The notes: a model not told the origin generated them from the letters alone. DNA of 22,090 bases from an uncultured Candidatus Peregrinibacteria bacterium (GCA_903822115.1 CAIJNU010000126.1:1-22090), one strand, 5' to 3'; positions 7,434 through 15,463 are shown, numbered from the stretch's first letter. Numbers and translations are program-made.

Positions 7434-8084
7434 ATGACCCAGCTCGATATCCACGGCATATACGCAGGCAACCTTCGTCCCAATGCGGCGCAGGACAAGC
7501 TCTCCGAAGCGATTCACGCCTGCGGTAGTACGCACACATCTGCGTGGGTGGAGCCGGATGGAAGAGCGCATGGCGGCTGCGGAGCTATGGACTTCGAAGA
7601 AGTTATGGATCGCCACCTCCCCAAACTCATGGAGGCCTGCCGTGGGGTGCCAATGAAGCTTCTTAAGGTGGATTATGATCAAAATGGAATGCTGAGACGC
7701 GGTGACTGGCGAGCGAAGGTGGTATCCACACACGCTGTTTCGCTTCCCGAAATGCCATTAAGACCCAAGGATGTGGGCGATATCACACTGGCAATCTTAG
7801 ACCATACGAGAAGGCGTCTTAATCTTGCATCCCTGAATGTTGAGTTCGTCCCCGATGAAGAGGAATTGTCGGCCGGTTACCTGGCAGTTACAGCGTTCAC
7901 TCCTCCGGGCGGCGAGACGCAGACAGAAGCAGAGGCTGAATGCGCGCATTTCAGGCAATACATCTGGGAGGCTCTCTGCAGTTGCGGCATCAATATCGAG
8001 GGTGACGAAAGCGGCGTCACCGCAACGGTGGTAGACGTATCGAAATCCAAGCCACACCGCCCGACGCGAGAGGAGTATATGTAG
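7434..8084 (+). CDS. Unknown tandem-family protein, copy 6 of 6
   Basis: The start at 7434 aligns LDIHGIYAG with the other copies; the frame is open further upstream, but that stretch is not like the family. The 216-residue product has the conserved cysteine (49), RHLPKLMEACRG (60-71), WRAK (92-95), SLPEMP, KDVGDI (112-117), LNVEFVPDEEE and GYLAVTAFTP. A basic tail (SKSKPHRPTREE) replaces the VPWQ ending. The run of six ends here, and holB begins 77 bp downstream with its own promoter-like element. Confidence 0.78.
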   Translation: MTQLDIHGIYAGNLRPNAAQDKLSEAIHACGSTHTSAWVEPDGRAHGGCGAMDFEEVMDRHLPKLMEACRGVPMKLLKVDYDQNGMLRRGDWRAKVVSTHAVSLPEMPLRPKDVGDITLAILDHTRRRLNLASLNVEFVPDEEELSAGYLAVTAFTPPGGETQTEAEAECAHFRQYIWEALCSCGINIEGDESGVTATVVDVSKSKPHRPTREEYM

Positions 8085-8143
8085 AAATCAAGAAGCGCCA
8101 GCCTTCCCCAACACTTCTTGGATTCCTCGGAATCCCCCCCTCC

Positions 8144-8152
8144 TGCTATCAT
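8144..8152 (+). promoter_or_regulatory. Extended -10 element for holB
   Basis: TGCTATCAT lies 9 bases before the holB ATG and is nearly the same as the secA element; both sit in a TCCTGCTAT context. A 12-base word, TCCTCGGAATCC, lies upstream of both (8124-8135 and 1320-1331), though at different distances. A near-leaderless transcript is predicted. Confidence 0.45.
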
Positions 8153-8161
8153 CATCCTCCC

Positions 8162-9130
8162 ATGCCCGCCTCCGAAGAGATCGTCGGCCACGCCTCACAA
8201 GTGGATTCCCTCCTTGCGGATCTCAATGCGGGGAATGTCGCACATGCGTACCTCTTTGCGGGGAAGAAACACTTGGGGAAGTTCACAATCGCGAAGTGGT
8301 TTTCGAAGACTTTGCTCCTCAGCGATGCGAAGGACGAAGATCGGGAGCGACTCGCCTTCGAGATCGATCGGCTCTTCCATCCGGACATCCTCGTCATCGA
8401 TCAGCTGTGGATCGAGGACGTGTGCGAGGATTACGACGTGCTCGCGAAGTCCAGCAACGTCCCTCAGCAGCATCGTCAGAAGTCCGAAGCCAAGACCGAC
8501 ACCATCAGCATCGACGACATCCGCGCGTTGCAGGAGAAATTGCAGGAAGTATCGGGGAGAACGTTTCGCTGCTGCCTCATCCGCTCCGCCGAACGCATGC
8601 GCGAGGAGGCGGTGAACGCGCTGCTGAAAATTCTCGAGGAACCGCCCGCCGGCGTCGTCTTCCTCCTCACGACCGAATCCCTCCCCACACTGATGCCGAC
8701 CCTCGTCTCGCGATCGCGCGTGCTTAGATTCGAGCCCCTTCCCCCGACTGATCTCGCTCCATTACTGCGCGGTGCGGATGAGGCCGAGGCGCAGTTCCTC
8801 CTGCGACTCGCACAAGGCGCGCCCGGTACGATCATCCGACTGCTGCGCGATCCCGACCTGCTGCGCCTGGAACATCAGCAGTATTCCAAGGCCGTGGCGT
8901 TCTGGCATGCGCCGTCGCTTGGCGAAAGATTGCGCCTGCTCGATCCGCTCCTCAAGAGGGGCGACGAAGCGGAGAATTTTCTCCTCCATCTCGCGCTGGC
9001 GCTGCGCGAGGAGCAGGGCTTAGATCCCCATCTGGTTTCCGCGCTCACCGCTCTCGCCTCCGATCAGCGCACCAACGCCTCGCGGCCGCTCTTGGCACAG
9101 AGGTTTGCGCTGGCGGTTTCTCCGCGGTAG
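8162..9130 (+). CDS. holB: DNA polymerase III delta' subunit (clamp loader)
   Basis: Delta' is the stator of the clamp loader that opens and loads the beta sliding clamp at primed DNA. The 322-residue product starts EIVGHASQVDSLLADL and has a Walker A-like GKKHLGKF (34-41) in which the usual T/S after the lysine is phenylalanine, consistent with a subunit that does not hydrolyse ATP. The clamp-loader hallmark NALLKILEEPP is at 152-162, followed by VVFLLTTES and the SRSRVLRF sensor region (183-190). The four-cysteine zinc module is not evident. A hydrophilic insert around 75-117 is somewhat long. DnaX is usually larger and has a full Walker A, so delta' is the better call. It is followed by the TPR gene on the same strand. 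Confidence 0.87.
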   Translation: MPASEEIVGHASQVDSLLADLNAGNVAHAYLFAGKKHLGKFTIAKWFSKTLLLSDAKDEDRERLAFEIDRLFHPDILVIDQLWIEDVCEDYDVLAKSSNVPQQHRQKSEAKTDTISIDDIRALQEKLQEVSGRTFRCCLIRSAERMREEAVNALLKILEEPPAGVVFLLTTESLPTLMPTLVSRSRVLRFEPLPPTDLAPLLRGADEAEAQFLLRLAQGAPGTIIRLLRDPDLLRLEHQQYSKAVAFWHAPSLGERLRLLDPLLKRGDEAENFLLHLALALREEQGLDPHLVSALTALASDQRTNASRPLLAQRFALAVSPR

Positions 9131-9206
9131 GAGTTGCCTCTTTGTGGGTTTTGTCCCCTTGTCTCATTTCGTGCCGAGTGGTAGTCTCGTTTCAAACTCG
9201 ATCTCT

Positions 9207-9971
9207 ATGATTTACTTTGCAGTCCTCGCGATCTCCCTCCTGGGAATCCTCCTGCTCTTCGGAGCGCGGGTACTCCTACGAAACCGCGGCGTTCGCCGCT
9301 TCGTGCGAGGAGTGAAACAGCGTTTCCAGTCCGCCGAGGAGCGCGGAGCGGTGTTTGTGGAGGAGCGAAGGCTGTCCCGCCCGCGCAAGAGCCCGCGCAC
9401 CTCCGCCATCGAGATGCAGCAAGTGCGCTCCCTCGTCCGTCAGGCGGAGAAGGCGCTGGCACAGGCGAAGATCGAGGAGGCGGAACGTCTCTTCATTCAG
9501 GCGCTGACAGTACAACCCCAAGCGCTCGACGTGCAGGCGCAGCTCGCGAAGCTCTACCTCACGAGTAACCGCGAAAACAAAGCCGAAGCGCTCTACAAGG
9601 AACTCCTCAACCAGCGTGAGGACGTCTCGTTTTTCGCCAATCTCGGCCTCGCGTACTATCGACAGGCGAAGTACATCGAGGCATGCCAGTCCTATCAGGA
9701 GGCGCTCAATCGCGAGCCTCAGGTTCCCGAGCGCTCGTTCGCTCTGGGTAAGGCCTGCATCGCAGCGCAGAGATTTGAGGAGGCGGCTCCTCTGCTGGAG
9801 AAGGCCAGCGTGAGGCTCTCGCGAGACACCGAGCTTCTGCACCTGCTCGCGGAGTGCTACATGCAACTGGGCCACACCGACAAGGCGGAGGAAACCTACC
9901 GCCGCATCAATAAGCTCGAGCCGTACGATGAGGAAGTGAAGGCAAAATTGCTCTCGCTGGCGAGGGTGTAA
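9207..9971 (+). CDS. Membrane-anchored TPR protein
   Basis: The 254-residue product begins with one transmembrane segment (about 2-23, YFAVLAISLLGILLLFGARVL), then a basic stretch (24-65), which points to an N-terminal anchor with the bulk in the cytoplasm by the positive-inside rule. From about residue 74 to the end it is a tetratricopeptide array of about five 34-residue repeats. Signature positions include AEKALAQAKIEEAERLFIQAL, AKLYLTSN, LGLAYYRQAKYIEACQSYQEAL and LAECYMQLGHTDKAEETYRRI. Such proteins scaffold complexes; no enzyme domain is present. ATG 9207 was chosen because the segment upstream in frame is not membrane-like and overlaps the end of holB. It converges on the ferredoxin gene. 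Confidence 0.82.
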   Translation: MIYFAVLAISLLGILLLFGARVLLRNRGVRRFVRGVKQRFQSAEERGAVFVEERRLSRPRKSPRTSAIEMQQVRSLVRQAEKALAQAKIEEAERLFIQALTVQPQALDVQAQLAKLYLTSNRENKAEALYKELLNQREDVSFFANLGLAYYRQAKYIEACQSYQEALNREPQVPERSFALGKACIAAQRFEEAAPLLEKASVRLSRDTELLHLLAECYMQLGHTDKAEETYRRINKLEPYDEEVKAKLLSLARV

Positions 9972-10008
9972 GCAAAAAAGCAACGGACACCTGCTGCCGC
10001 TTCTTTCC

Positions 10009-10290
10009 TCACATCTCCACCACTTCCACCGTCACGTCGCCGTGCACCTGCGCCTGGCAACCGAGACGATCCTCGCCTTCGAGCCCCATCATCGTCTCGC
10101 GATCATTCTTCGGACTCAAATGCTCCGCACCTTCCTGCGCCCTGCACAGACACGTCGTGCAGAATCCGTTGCCTCCGCACGCATGCTCGATAGGCACGCC
10201 CGCATCGAGCGCGATCTGGAGGATGGTTTTGCCGTCGTCGGCGGAGACGGTTTTGCGTTGATCTCCAAGGATGAAAGTTACGGTGGACAT
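10009..10290 (-). CDS. [2Fe-2S] ferredoxin
   Basis: The 93-residue protein is a plant/adrenodoxin-type [2Fe-2S] ferredoxin. The cluster ligands are C38, C44 and C47 in ACGGNGFCTTC plus C78 in LGCQAQVHG, the C-x5-C-x2-C...C pattern. C49 is an extra cysteine next to the site. N-terminal TVTFILGDQRKTV and ILQIALDAGVPIEHAC are the beta-grasp core. It would carry single electrons in the cytoplasm. Its position, divergent from sufC, suggests service in iron-sulfur cluster assembly, as Fdx does in the ISC system, though that is inference. No SD site precedes the ATG; the heptamer array starts immediately upstream. Confidence 0.92.
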   Translation of the reverse strand: MSTVTFILGDQRKTVSADDGKTILQIALDAGVPIEHACGGNGFCTTCLCRAQEGAEHLSPKNDRETMMGLEGEDRLGCQAQVHGDVTVEVVEM

Positions 10291-10293
10291 ACG

Positions 10294-10387
10294 AGTATTT
10301 AGTATGAAGTATTCAGTATAAAGTATACAGAATGTTTTTGTTTCCTTCTTCCAAATACTGAATACTTAATACCAGATACTCTATACT
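10294..10387. repeat. Inverted array of AGTATNN heptamers between ferredoxin gene and sufC
   Basis: The left arm (about 10294-10331) is made of AGTATTT, AGTATGA, AGTATTC, AGTATAA and AGTATAC. The right arm (about 10353-10387) carries ATACTGA, ATACTTA, ATACCAG, ATACTCT and ATACTC. The T-rich spacer is about 20 bases. Every unit contains an ATACT word in one orientation, so -10-like hexamers (TATACT) face both flanking genes: 10382-10387 lies 11 bases before the sufC ATG, and others on the minus strand lie just before the ferredoxin ATG. It may be a divergent promoter region as well as a repeat. Confidence 0.8.
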
Positions 10388-10398
10388 CAACCGCCTTT

Positions 10399-11184
10399 AT
10401 GCCCAAGAACTCCCCCCTTCTCTCTCTCAAACGCCTCCGCGTCAGTGTCGAAGGCAAAGAGGTGGTGAAAGGCATCGATCTCATGATCCGAGAGGGCGAG
10501 ATCCACGCACTCATGGGGCCAAACGGATCGGGCAAATCGACGCTGGTGCATGCGTTGATGGGGCATCCCTCGTACGAAATGAAAGGAGAAGTGAAATTCC
10601 TCGGGAAGGATCTCTGTCAGCTCTCGCCGGACGCCAGAGCGGCACGCGGGCTCTTCCTTGCCTTCCAGTATCCACGCGAACTCGCAGGCGTGAGCTTGCG
10701 AAGCTTCCTCTTCGCATCACAGAGCGCACTCGCCGCCGCAGACAAGAGTCGCAAGAGGCTCTCACTCCCGGCATTCAGCGCTGTCCTCGAAGCGAAGATG
10801 AAAGATTTGAAGATGGATCCGTCCTTCGCCGAGCGCTCGCTCAATCAGGGGTTTTCCGGCGGGGAGAAGAAGAAGGCGGAAATGTTGCAGATGGCAATGC
10901 TCTCTCCGCGCCTCGCGCTCCTCGACGAGACGGATTCCGGTCTCGACATCGACGCACTGCAGATCGTCGGAGAGGAGGTCGAGAGTCTGCGCTCGCCGAA
11001 ATTCTCCGCGCTGATCGTCACGCACTACGCGCGTCTGCTCGAGGTGATCACACCCGACCATGTGCACGTGATGGTGCGAGGGAAGATCGTCGAGAGCGGC
11101 GGGAAGGAACTCGCACAGAAACTCGAACGAGAGGGATATGCCCGCTACGGCGTGACGGACGAGGGGAATATCCTTCTGGGCTGA
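10399..11184 (+). CDS. sufC: Fe-S cluster assembly ATPase SufC
   Basis: SufC is the ABC-type ATPase of the SufBCD scaffold complex, which builds Fe-S clusters in the cytoplasm. The 261-residue product has Walker A GPNGSGKST (40-48), the Q-loop FQYPRELAGVS (89-99, with the YP-E-GVS pattern typical of SufC), the signature FSGGEKKKAE (152-161), Walker B LALLDETDSGLD (172-183) and the H-loop histidine at 209 (VTHY). ETDSGLDID is characteristic of SufC rather than transporter ATPases. Its partners sufB and sufD lie 2.8 kb downstream, split off by two unrelated genes, one of them on the other strand. sufS and sufU/sufE are not in the window. Confidence 0.96.
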   Translation: MPKNSPLLSLKRLRVSVEGKEVVKGIDLMIREGEIHALMGPNGSGKSTLVHALMGHPSYEMKGEVKFLGKDLCQLSPDARAARGLFLAFQYPRELAGVSLRSFLFASQSALAAADKSRKRLSLPAFSAVLEAKMKDLKMDPSFAERSLNQGFSGGEKKKAEMLQMAMLSPRLALLDETDSGLDIDALQIVGEEVESLRSPKFSALIVTHYARLLEVITPDHVHVMVRGKIVESGGKELAQKLEREGYARYGVTDEGNILLG

Positions 11185-11240
11185 CCGAGCGATATTCTTC
11201 AGAAAAACGGGATTTCCGCCCCATCTCCTAGGAAAAGGGA

Positions 11241-11246
11241 TATACT
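11241..11246 (+). promoter_or_regulatory. -10-like element before the SIMPL gene
   Basis: TATACT matches the -10 consensus at five of six positions. It would give a leader of about 37 bases before the ATG at 11291. No good -35 is seen. Confidence 0.35.
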
Positions 11247-11290
11247 GCGGGACGATCATTTGTTTCAGTCTTCCATTTCCCCCTTCTCCC

Positions 11291-12046
11291 ATGTCCGAAA
11301 CCACCATTCTTAAGATTCGCCCCCCCGTCTGGGCCGTTCTTTTTGCCATCATTGTTGGCGGATGTTTCTACATGGGAGGTAAATCGATCGAAGCTGCCGA
11401 CCACACGCCGACGACTATCTCGGTCTCCGGCGAAGGCAAGGCATTCGGCGCTCCCGACATCGCATCACTCTCTCTCGGCGTCACGACCGGCAGAAAGACG
11501 ACTTCACAGGAAGCCATGACATTGCTGACGAAGTCGATGACCGCCGTCCTCGCCGCAGTGAAGAGTGCAGGCGTGGAAGACAAGGACATCTCCACAGAGC
11601 AATTCTCCCTCAGTCCCGCGTACGATTGGACCAACGGGAAGCAGACGCTCATGGGATACGAAGCAACGCAGTCATTGACGGTGAAAGTGCGCAAGCTCGA
11701 CAAGGTGAGTGATGTCCTCGGAGCAGCAACGGCCGCCGGTGCGAACCAGGCGGGGAGCGTGGATTTCCAAATCGACAATATGGAGACCGTCCGCTCGCAA
11801 GCCCGCGAACTCGCGATCGCGCAGGCGAAGAGCAAGGCACTCGTCCTCGCACACGATCTCGGTATGTCGCTCGGAAAACTGAAGAATTTTACGGAGGATA
11901 ACGGTGTCACTCCGCCGATGCCCTACGCAGTGAAGGCGATGGATAGCGCCGTAGGCGTGGGAGGCGGCCCGGCTACCGCCACACCGCTGCCGTCCGGTCA
12001 GCAGCAAGTCGACTCCAACGTCACCATTACGTACGAGTTGAAGTAA
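11291..12046 (+). CDS. SIMPL-domain (DUF541) membrane-anchored protein
   Basis: The 251-residue product has an N-terminal hydrophobic segment (about 13-31, VWAVLFAIIVGGCFYMGG) acting as signal anchor or signal peptide. A SIMPL/DUF541 domain follows: ISVSGEGKAFGAPDIASLSLGV (43-64), then the conserved IQTEQFSLSPAYDW-like stretch (here DISTEQFSLSPAYDW), GYEATQSLTVKVRKLDKVSDVL, and ARELAIAQAKSKALVLAHDLGMSLGKL. The end (DSNVTITYELK) is the last beta strand of the fold. The domain is periplasmic or surface exposed in characterised relatives, and its molecular role is poorly defined. A CTTCTCCC tract precedes the ATG instead of an SD site. It sits between sufC and a convergent permease gene without an obvious functional link. 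Confidence 0.88.
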   Translation: MSETTILKIRPPVWAVLFAIIVGGCFYMGGKSIEAADHTPTTISVSGEGKAFGAPDIASLSLGVTTGRKTTSQEAMTLLTKSMTAVLAAVKSAGVEDKDISTEQFSLSPAYDWTNGKQTLMGYEATQSLTVKVRKLDKVSDVLGAATAAGANQAGSVDFQIDNMETVRSQARELAIAQAKSKALVLAHDLGMSLGKLKNFTEDNGVTPPMPYAVKAMDSAVGVGGGPATATPLPSGQQQVDSNVTITYELK

Positions 12047-12060
12047 GCATCCTCGGAACT

Positions 12061-12082
12061 TGTCCTGAGCGAAGCGAAGGAT
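12061..12082 (-). repeat. Dispersed short repeat at the convergent SIMPL/permease junction
   Basis: TGTCCTGAGCGAAGCGAAGG is the reverse-orientation relative of the copy at 21681-21703. Its GTCCT and AGGA(T) ends can pair. It fills most of the 38-bp gap between the two convergent stop codons, where it could act as a shared transcript-end hairpin. Confidence 0.65.
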
Positions 12083-12084
12083 CC

Positions 12085-13890
12085 TCAGAAGATGATCCTC
12101 ACTCCTCCGAGCTCATCGTAATCGAAGCCATGCGCGTGGTGAATCGATCCGCAGAAAATACGATTCTTGCGAATCTTCAGTGACTGCGACACGGCATCGA
12201 CTGCTTCGGGACTGAACGCCTGCGACATCTGAAGGAGATGGAAACGCAGATGCGGATAGAACCCCGCGTGCTGGAGGCGCGGAATCGTGCGCTTGAGTTC
12301 CTGAAAACTCTTGTCCTCATCCGCGGATTTCCCCGCCTTGCTGCAGTGTACGAGCGTGACGTCGCGACCGACTTCGTTGGTATCGATGTACCGGAGAATG
12401 CGCTCGAGTCGCGAGACGCCCTTGATGAACACCACGAATTTCCCCTCCGTCATATCCGCGAATTCGCGTCGTAGAAACACATCGAGGAGCGCAAGCTTAT
12501 GCGAGAATTTCAATGCAATGCGCACGAGCGCGTCCTGGTGCACCACACCGTAGACGAGCACGGCGGCGGGGATGAAGTAGAGCGCGAAGAAAGCGAGATT
12601 GTGCGGATCGATGATGATGTTGCCCACGATGCCGGCCACCGTCGCGATGAGCGCGACGAACACGAGGAGCCACGGCGCGGAGTGATGCCGTTTCAGTTCG
12701 GGGCGATTCTGCTTCAAGATCAAATTGCCCAATGCGAAGAGACTCATGACGCCGAGGAAGGCGATGGTGTAGAGACCGGCGAGCGAGAGGAGCGCACCAC
12801 CGGTGAGGAGCAAGATCGACACTGTGAGGAGGAAGAATCCCAGCACAATCCGCGGGAACGCCCCCCGACTGTTCTGCTTCGTGAACAAATTTGGCAGGCA
12901 TCCGTCGGCGCTCATGCGGTGCGCCAAGCCCGAGACACCGACGTAGGCGGTGAGCACGGCTCCGGAGAGGACGAGGAACGCGTCGATACACACAACTTGC
13001 TGGAAGAGCGATCCTCCGACCGCAAGCGACGCGTTGGCGAGGAGGAAGTCGCTGCTGGAAACGATCGCATCGTACGGCATGGCCTGGAGCATGACGAACG
13101 TGATGAGCGGCATGAAGAACAGAACACCGAGGAGCATATTGCGCAGAGTCTGACGGAAGACCCCTTTCTTCTGTTCTTCGACGAAGTTCGCGGATGACTC
13201 GAAGCCGGAAATCCCGAGGAGGGATGCGGAGAATGCGAGGAAAAGCATCTTCGCGATTCCGCCGTTACTCATGATGAGATCACGAGAATGAGCAAGATTC
13301 TCGAGGAAGTAGGATGTGCCGGTGAGCGCGTGATACGCACCGAATCCGAGGAAAGCCAGAAGCACCGCGATGTGCGCTACGAAAATTCCCTTCGCCACGC
13401 GCGCCGAATCCTTCACGCCCGAAATAACGAGTAGTGCGAAGAGAAGGAGAACGCAAAACGTTCCGAGGATGACGGGCAGCGAAACTTCCTGGCGGAGAAT
13501 GCCGCTCGCAAAGTGACGCACGGGAATTGAGAGATACTCCACGCCCACCTTCGCGGAGATGACGGCCGTCGCCATGTACGAAAGCAGCGTCATGACGCCC
13601 GCGACGGCCGCGACGATTTTCGACGTGCCATTGAGGAGACAGTTGTACACGCCTCCGTTGAGCGGCAGCGCCTCCACGACCTCCATGTACACGCGGCGGT
13701 AAAGGACCAAGAGCCCGCCCACCATAAGCAGCACGAGCGGCGCGAAGACGCCCGCGAAGAGGATGGCAATCCCCGACACGTACAGGAGCGAACTGAGGAT
13801 ATCGTTTCCGCAGATCGCCGTGGCGGAAAGCTGGCCGAGCTTCCGGTAATCGGTCGGGTGGGGAGGTGGTTTGGCGTTTGTGTGAGCCAT
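12085..13890 (-). CDS. APC-superfamily permease with cytoplasmic C-terminal domain
   Basis: The 601-residue protein is an integral membrane transporter of the amino acid-polyamine-organocation type. Residues about 20-450 hold around 12 hydrophobic segments. The first, LSATAICGNDILSSLLYVSG, is the broken substrate-binding helix 1. VEALPLNGGVYNCLLNGTSK and LGISGFESSANFVEEQK are the two other family landmarks (helix 2-3 and helix 6 regions). About 150 residues after the last helix (451-601) are soluble, with KFVVFIKGVSRLERILRYI and VTLVHCSKAGKS, resembling a universal-stress-protein-like regulatory tail. The substrate cannot be read from sequence; amino acids are the default guess. It is transcribed divergently from sufB, from a strong extended -10, and interrupts the suf genes on the opposite strand. 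Confidence 0.87.
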   Translation of the reverse strand: MAHTNAKPPPHPTDYRKLGQLSATAICGNDILSSLLYVSGIAILFAGVFAPLVLLMVGGLLVLYRRVYMEVVEALPLNGGVYNCLLNGTSKIVAAVAGVMTLLSYMATAVISAKVGVEYLSIPVRHFASGILRQEVSLPVILGTFCVLLLFALLVISGVKDSARVAKGIFVAHIAVLLAFLGFGAYHALTGTSYFLENLAHSRDLIMSNGGIAKMLFLAFSASLLGISGFESSANFVEEQKKGVFRQTLRNMLLGVLFFMPLITFVMLQAMPYDAIVSSSDFLLANASLAVGGSLFQQVVCIDAFLVLSGAVLTAYVGVSGLAHRMSADGCLPNLFTKQNSRGAFPRIVLGFFLLTVSILLLTGGALLSLAGLYTIAFLGVMSLFALGNLILKQNRPELKRHHSAPWLLVFVALIATVAGIVGNIIIDPHNLAFFALYFIPAAVLVYGVVHQDALVRIALKFSHKLALLDVFLRREFADMTEGKFVVFIKGVSRLERILRYIDTNEVGRDVTLVHCSKAGKSADEDKSFQELKRTIPRLQHAGFYPHLRFHLLQMSQAFSPEAVDAVSQSLKIRKNRIFCGSIHHAHGFDYDELGGVRIIF

Positions 13891-13905
13891 GAATTGGTTT
13901 CTTTT

Positions 13906-13914
13906 ATTATAACA
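13906..13914 (-). promoter_or_regulatory. Extended -10 element for the permease gene
   Basis: On the minus strand this is TGTTATAAT, a perfect -10 with the TGn extension. It ends 15 bases before the ATG, giving a leader of roughly 9 bases and no room for an SD site. Confidence 0.65.
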
Positions 13915-13922
13915 TATTTCTC

Positions 13923-13928
13923 TATAAT
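13923..13928 (+). promoter_or_regulatory. -10 element for sufB, back to back with the permease promoter
   Basis: TATAAT is a perfect -10 about 52 bases before the sufB ATG. It is the mirror of the permease -10 within an imperfect inverted repeat (13901-13935), so both genes are read outward from one short AT-rich region. No clear -35 is seen. Confidence 0.55.
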
Positions 13929-13980
13929 ATAAAAGCAGGATCTTTCGCTACTTTCACGAACTATCCGCGCATTCTGTTTC

Positions 13981-15417
13981 ATGAGATCCCCGCCCCTACG
14001 CTACGATCCACCCATCGCACGCTCAAAAATTTCCTCCGGCCTGACGCGAAAAATCTTCGATACCCGGGAACCCGCGCCCTACCAGAAGAAAGCGATGCGT
14101 GGACTCTCGGAGAATGTCGTGCGCCTCATCTCCGGCGACAAGAACGAGCCGCAGTGGATGCTCGATCATCGTCTGCGCTCACTGAAAGAATTCTACGCCA
14201 ATCCTCTCCCGCAGTGGGGTGCGGATCTCTCCGAGCTCGATTTCGATTCCATCTACTACTACCTGCGACCGGGAACGGAAGAAACGGATGATTGGGGGCA
14301 GGTCCCGCCGGAAATCCGCCGCATCTACGATCGTCTCGGCATTCCCGAAGCGGAACGCAAGGTGCTCGCGGGAGTGGGTGCGCAGTACGAGAGCGAGATC
14401 GTCTACCATAAGCTGCGCGAAGAATGGCAGAAGCTCGGCGTCATCTTTCTCGACATGGACGACGCGTTGCGTCTTCATCCGGATCTCGTGCGGAAGTACT
14501 TCATGACGTGCGTTCCTGCGACCGATCACAAGTTCGCCGCGCTGCACGGTGCGGTGTGGTCGGGAGGAACGTTCCTCTACGTTCCCAAGGGCGTGCATAT
14601 CCGCGAGCCTCTGCAAGCCTACTTCCGCATGAATGCGCGCAGCGGCGGACAATTCGAGCACACGCTGATCATTGTTGAAGAAGGCGCGAACGTGCACTAC
14701 ATCGAGGGTTGTAGCGCGCCGAAGTACGGAGCGCAATCGCTCCACGCGGGGCTCGTCGAAATCTTCGTGAAGGAAGGCGCGACGATGCGATACTCGTCCG
14801 TGGAAAACTGGAGCCACGACACCTACAACCTCAACACGAAGCGGGCGATCGTCGAAAATGATGCGACGATGCAGTGGATCGGCGGGAATATGGGTGCGGG
14901 AACGACGATGCTCTATCCCGCCAGCGTGCTCGTGGGGGAAGGGGCGCGCTGCGATCATTTCGGACTCGCCTTCGCCAATGCCGGCCAGTGGCAGGACACA
15001 GGCGCGAAAATCTTTCATCTGGCTCCCCACACCTCGAGCACCGTCCTGAGCAAATCCATCGGGAAGGATGGCGGCGTGTCCGTCTTCCGCGGAGCGCTCA
15101 CCATCGGGCCGAAGGCGCATGGTTGCACGTCTTCGATTCAGTGCGACGCGATGCTGCTCGACGAAATCAGTCGCGCCGATACCATTCCCGACATCCGCAT
15201 CAAAAATAACGACGTGACGATCGCGCACGAGGCCAGAGTCGGCAAACTCTCACCTGACGATCTCTTCTACCTCGAGAGCCGCGGCATCAAGGAGGAACAG
15301 GCGAAAGCCATGATCGTCTCCGGCTTCATCGAACCGATCGTCCGACTCCTTCCGCTCGAGTATGCCGTGGAGATGAATCGCTTGATCGAAATGGAGATGG
15401 AGAATTCCGTGGGATAG
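13981..15417 (+). CDS. sufB: Fe-S cluster assembly scaffold SufB
   Basis: SufB is the scaffold subunit on which the SufBCD complex assembles Fe-S clusters. The 478-residue product aligns along its full length: EPQWMLDHRLRSLKEF (55-70), FVPKG-like FLYVPKGVHIREPLQAYFRMN, HTLIIVEEGANVHYIEGCSAP, VENWSHDTYNLNTKRA, then the beta-helix. The C-terminal block has SSIQCDAMLLDE, whose cysteine corresponds to the SufB cluster/sulfur-accepting cysteine of E. coli (C405), then DIRIKNNDVTIAHEARVGKLSPDDLFYLESRGI. Compared with E. coli the segment after the cysteine is similar in length and no gap is apparent. sufD follows after 46 bp on the same strand. Confidence 0.96.
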   Translation: MRSPPLRYDPPIARSKISSGLTRKIFDTREPAPYQKKAMRGLSENVVRLISGDKNEPQWMLDHRLRSLKEFYANPLPQWGADLSELDFDSIYYYLRPGTEETDDWGQVPPEIRRIYDRLGIPEAERKVLAGVGAQYESEIVYHKLREEWQKLGVIFLDMDDALRLHPDLVRKYFMTCVPATDHKFAALHGAVWSGGTFLYVPKGVHIREPLQAYFRMNARSGGQFEHTLIIVEEGANVHYIEGCSAPKYGAQSLHAGLVEIFVKEGATMRYSSVENWSHDTYNLNTKRAIVENDATMQWIGGNMGAGTTMLYPASVLVGEGARCDHFGLAFANAGQWQDTGAKIFHLAPHTSSTVLSKSIGKDGGVSVFRGALTIGPKAHGCTSSIQCDAMLLDEISRADTIPDIRIKNNDVTIAHEARVGKLSPDDLFYLESRGIKEEQAKAMIVSGFIEPIVRLLPLEYAVEMNRLIEMEMENSVG

Positions 15418-15463
15418 ATCCTCCCTTCTCGTTGAGGAAATATGGCTGTACGATGAGCATTCC

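Noticed and set aside
10294..10387. CRISPR array
   Set aside because: Units are 7 bases, degenerate and inverted in the two halves, without spacers; no cas gene is present in the window.
12499..13197. 232-codon plus-strand frame within the permease gene
   Set aside because: Charged, Glu/Asp/His-rich shadow of a membrane protein coded on the other strand.
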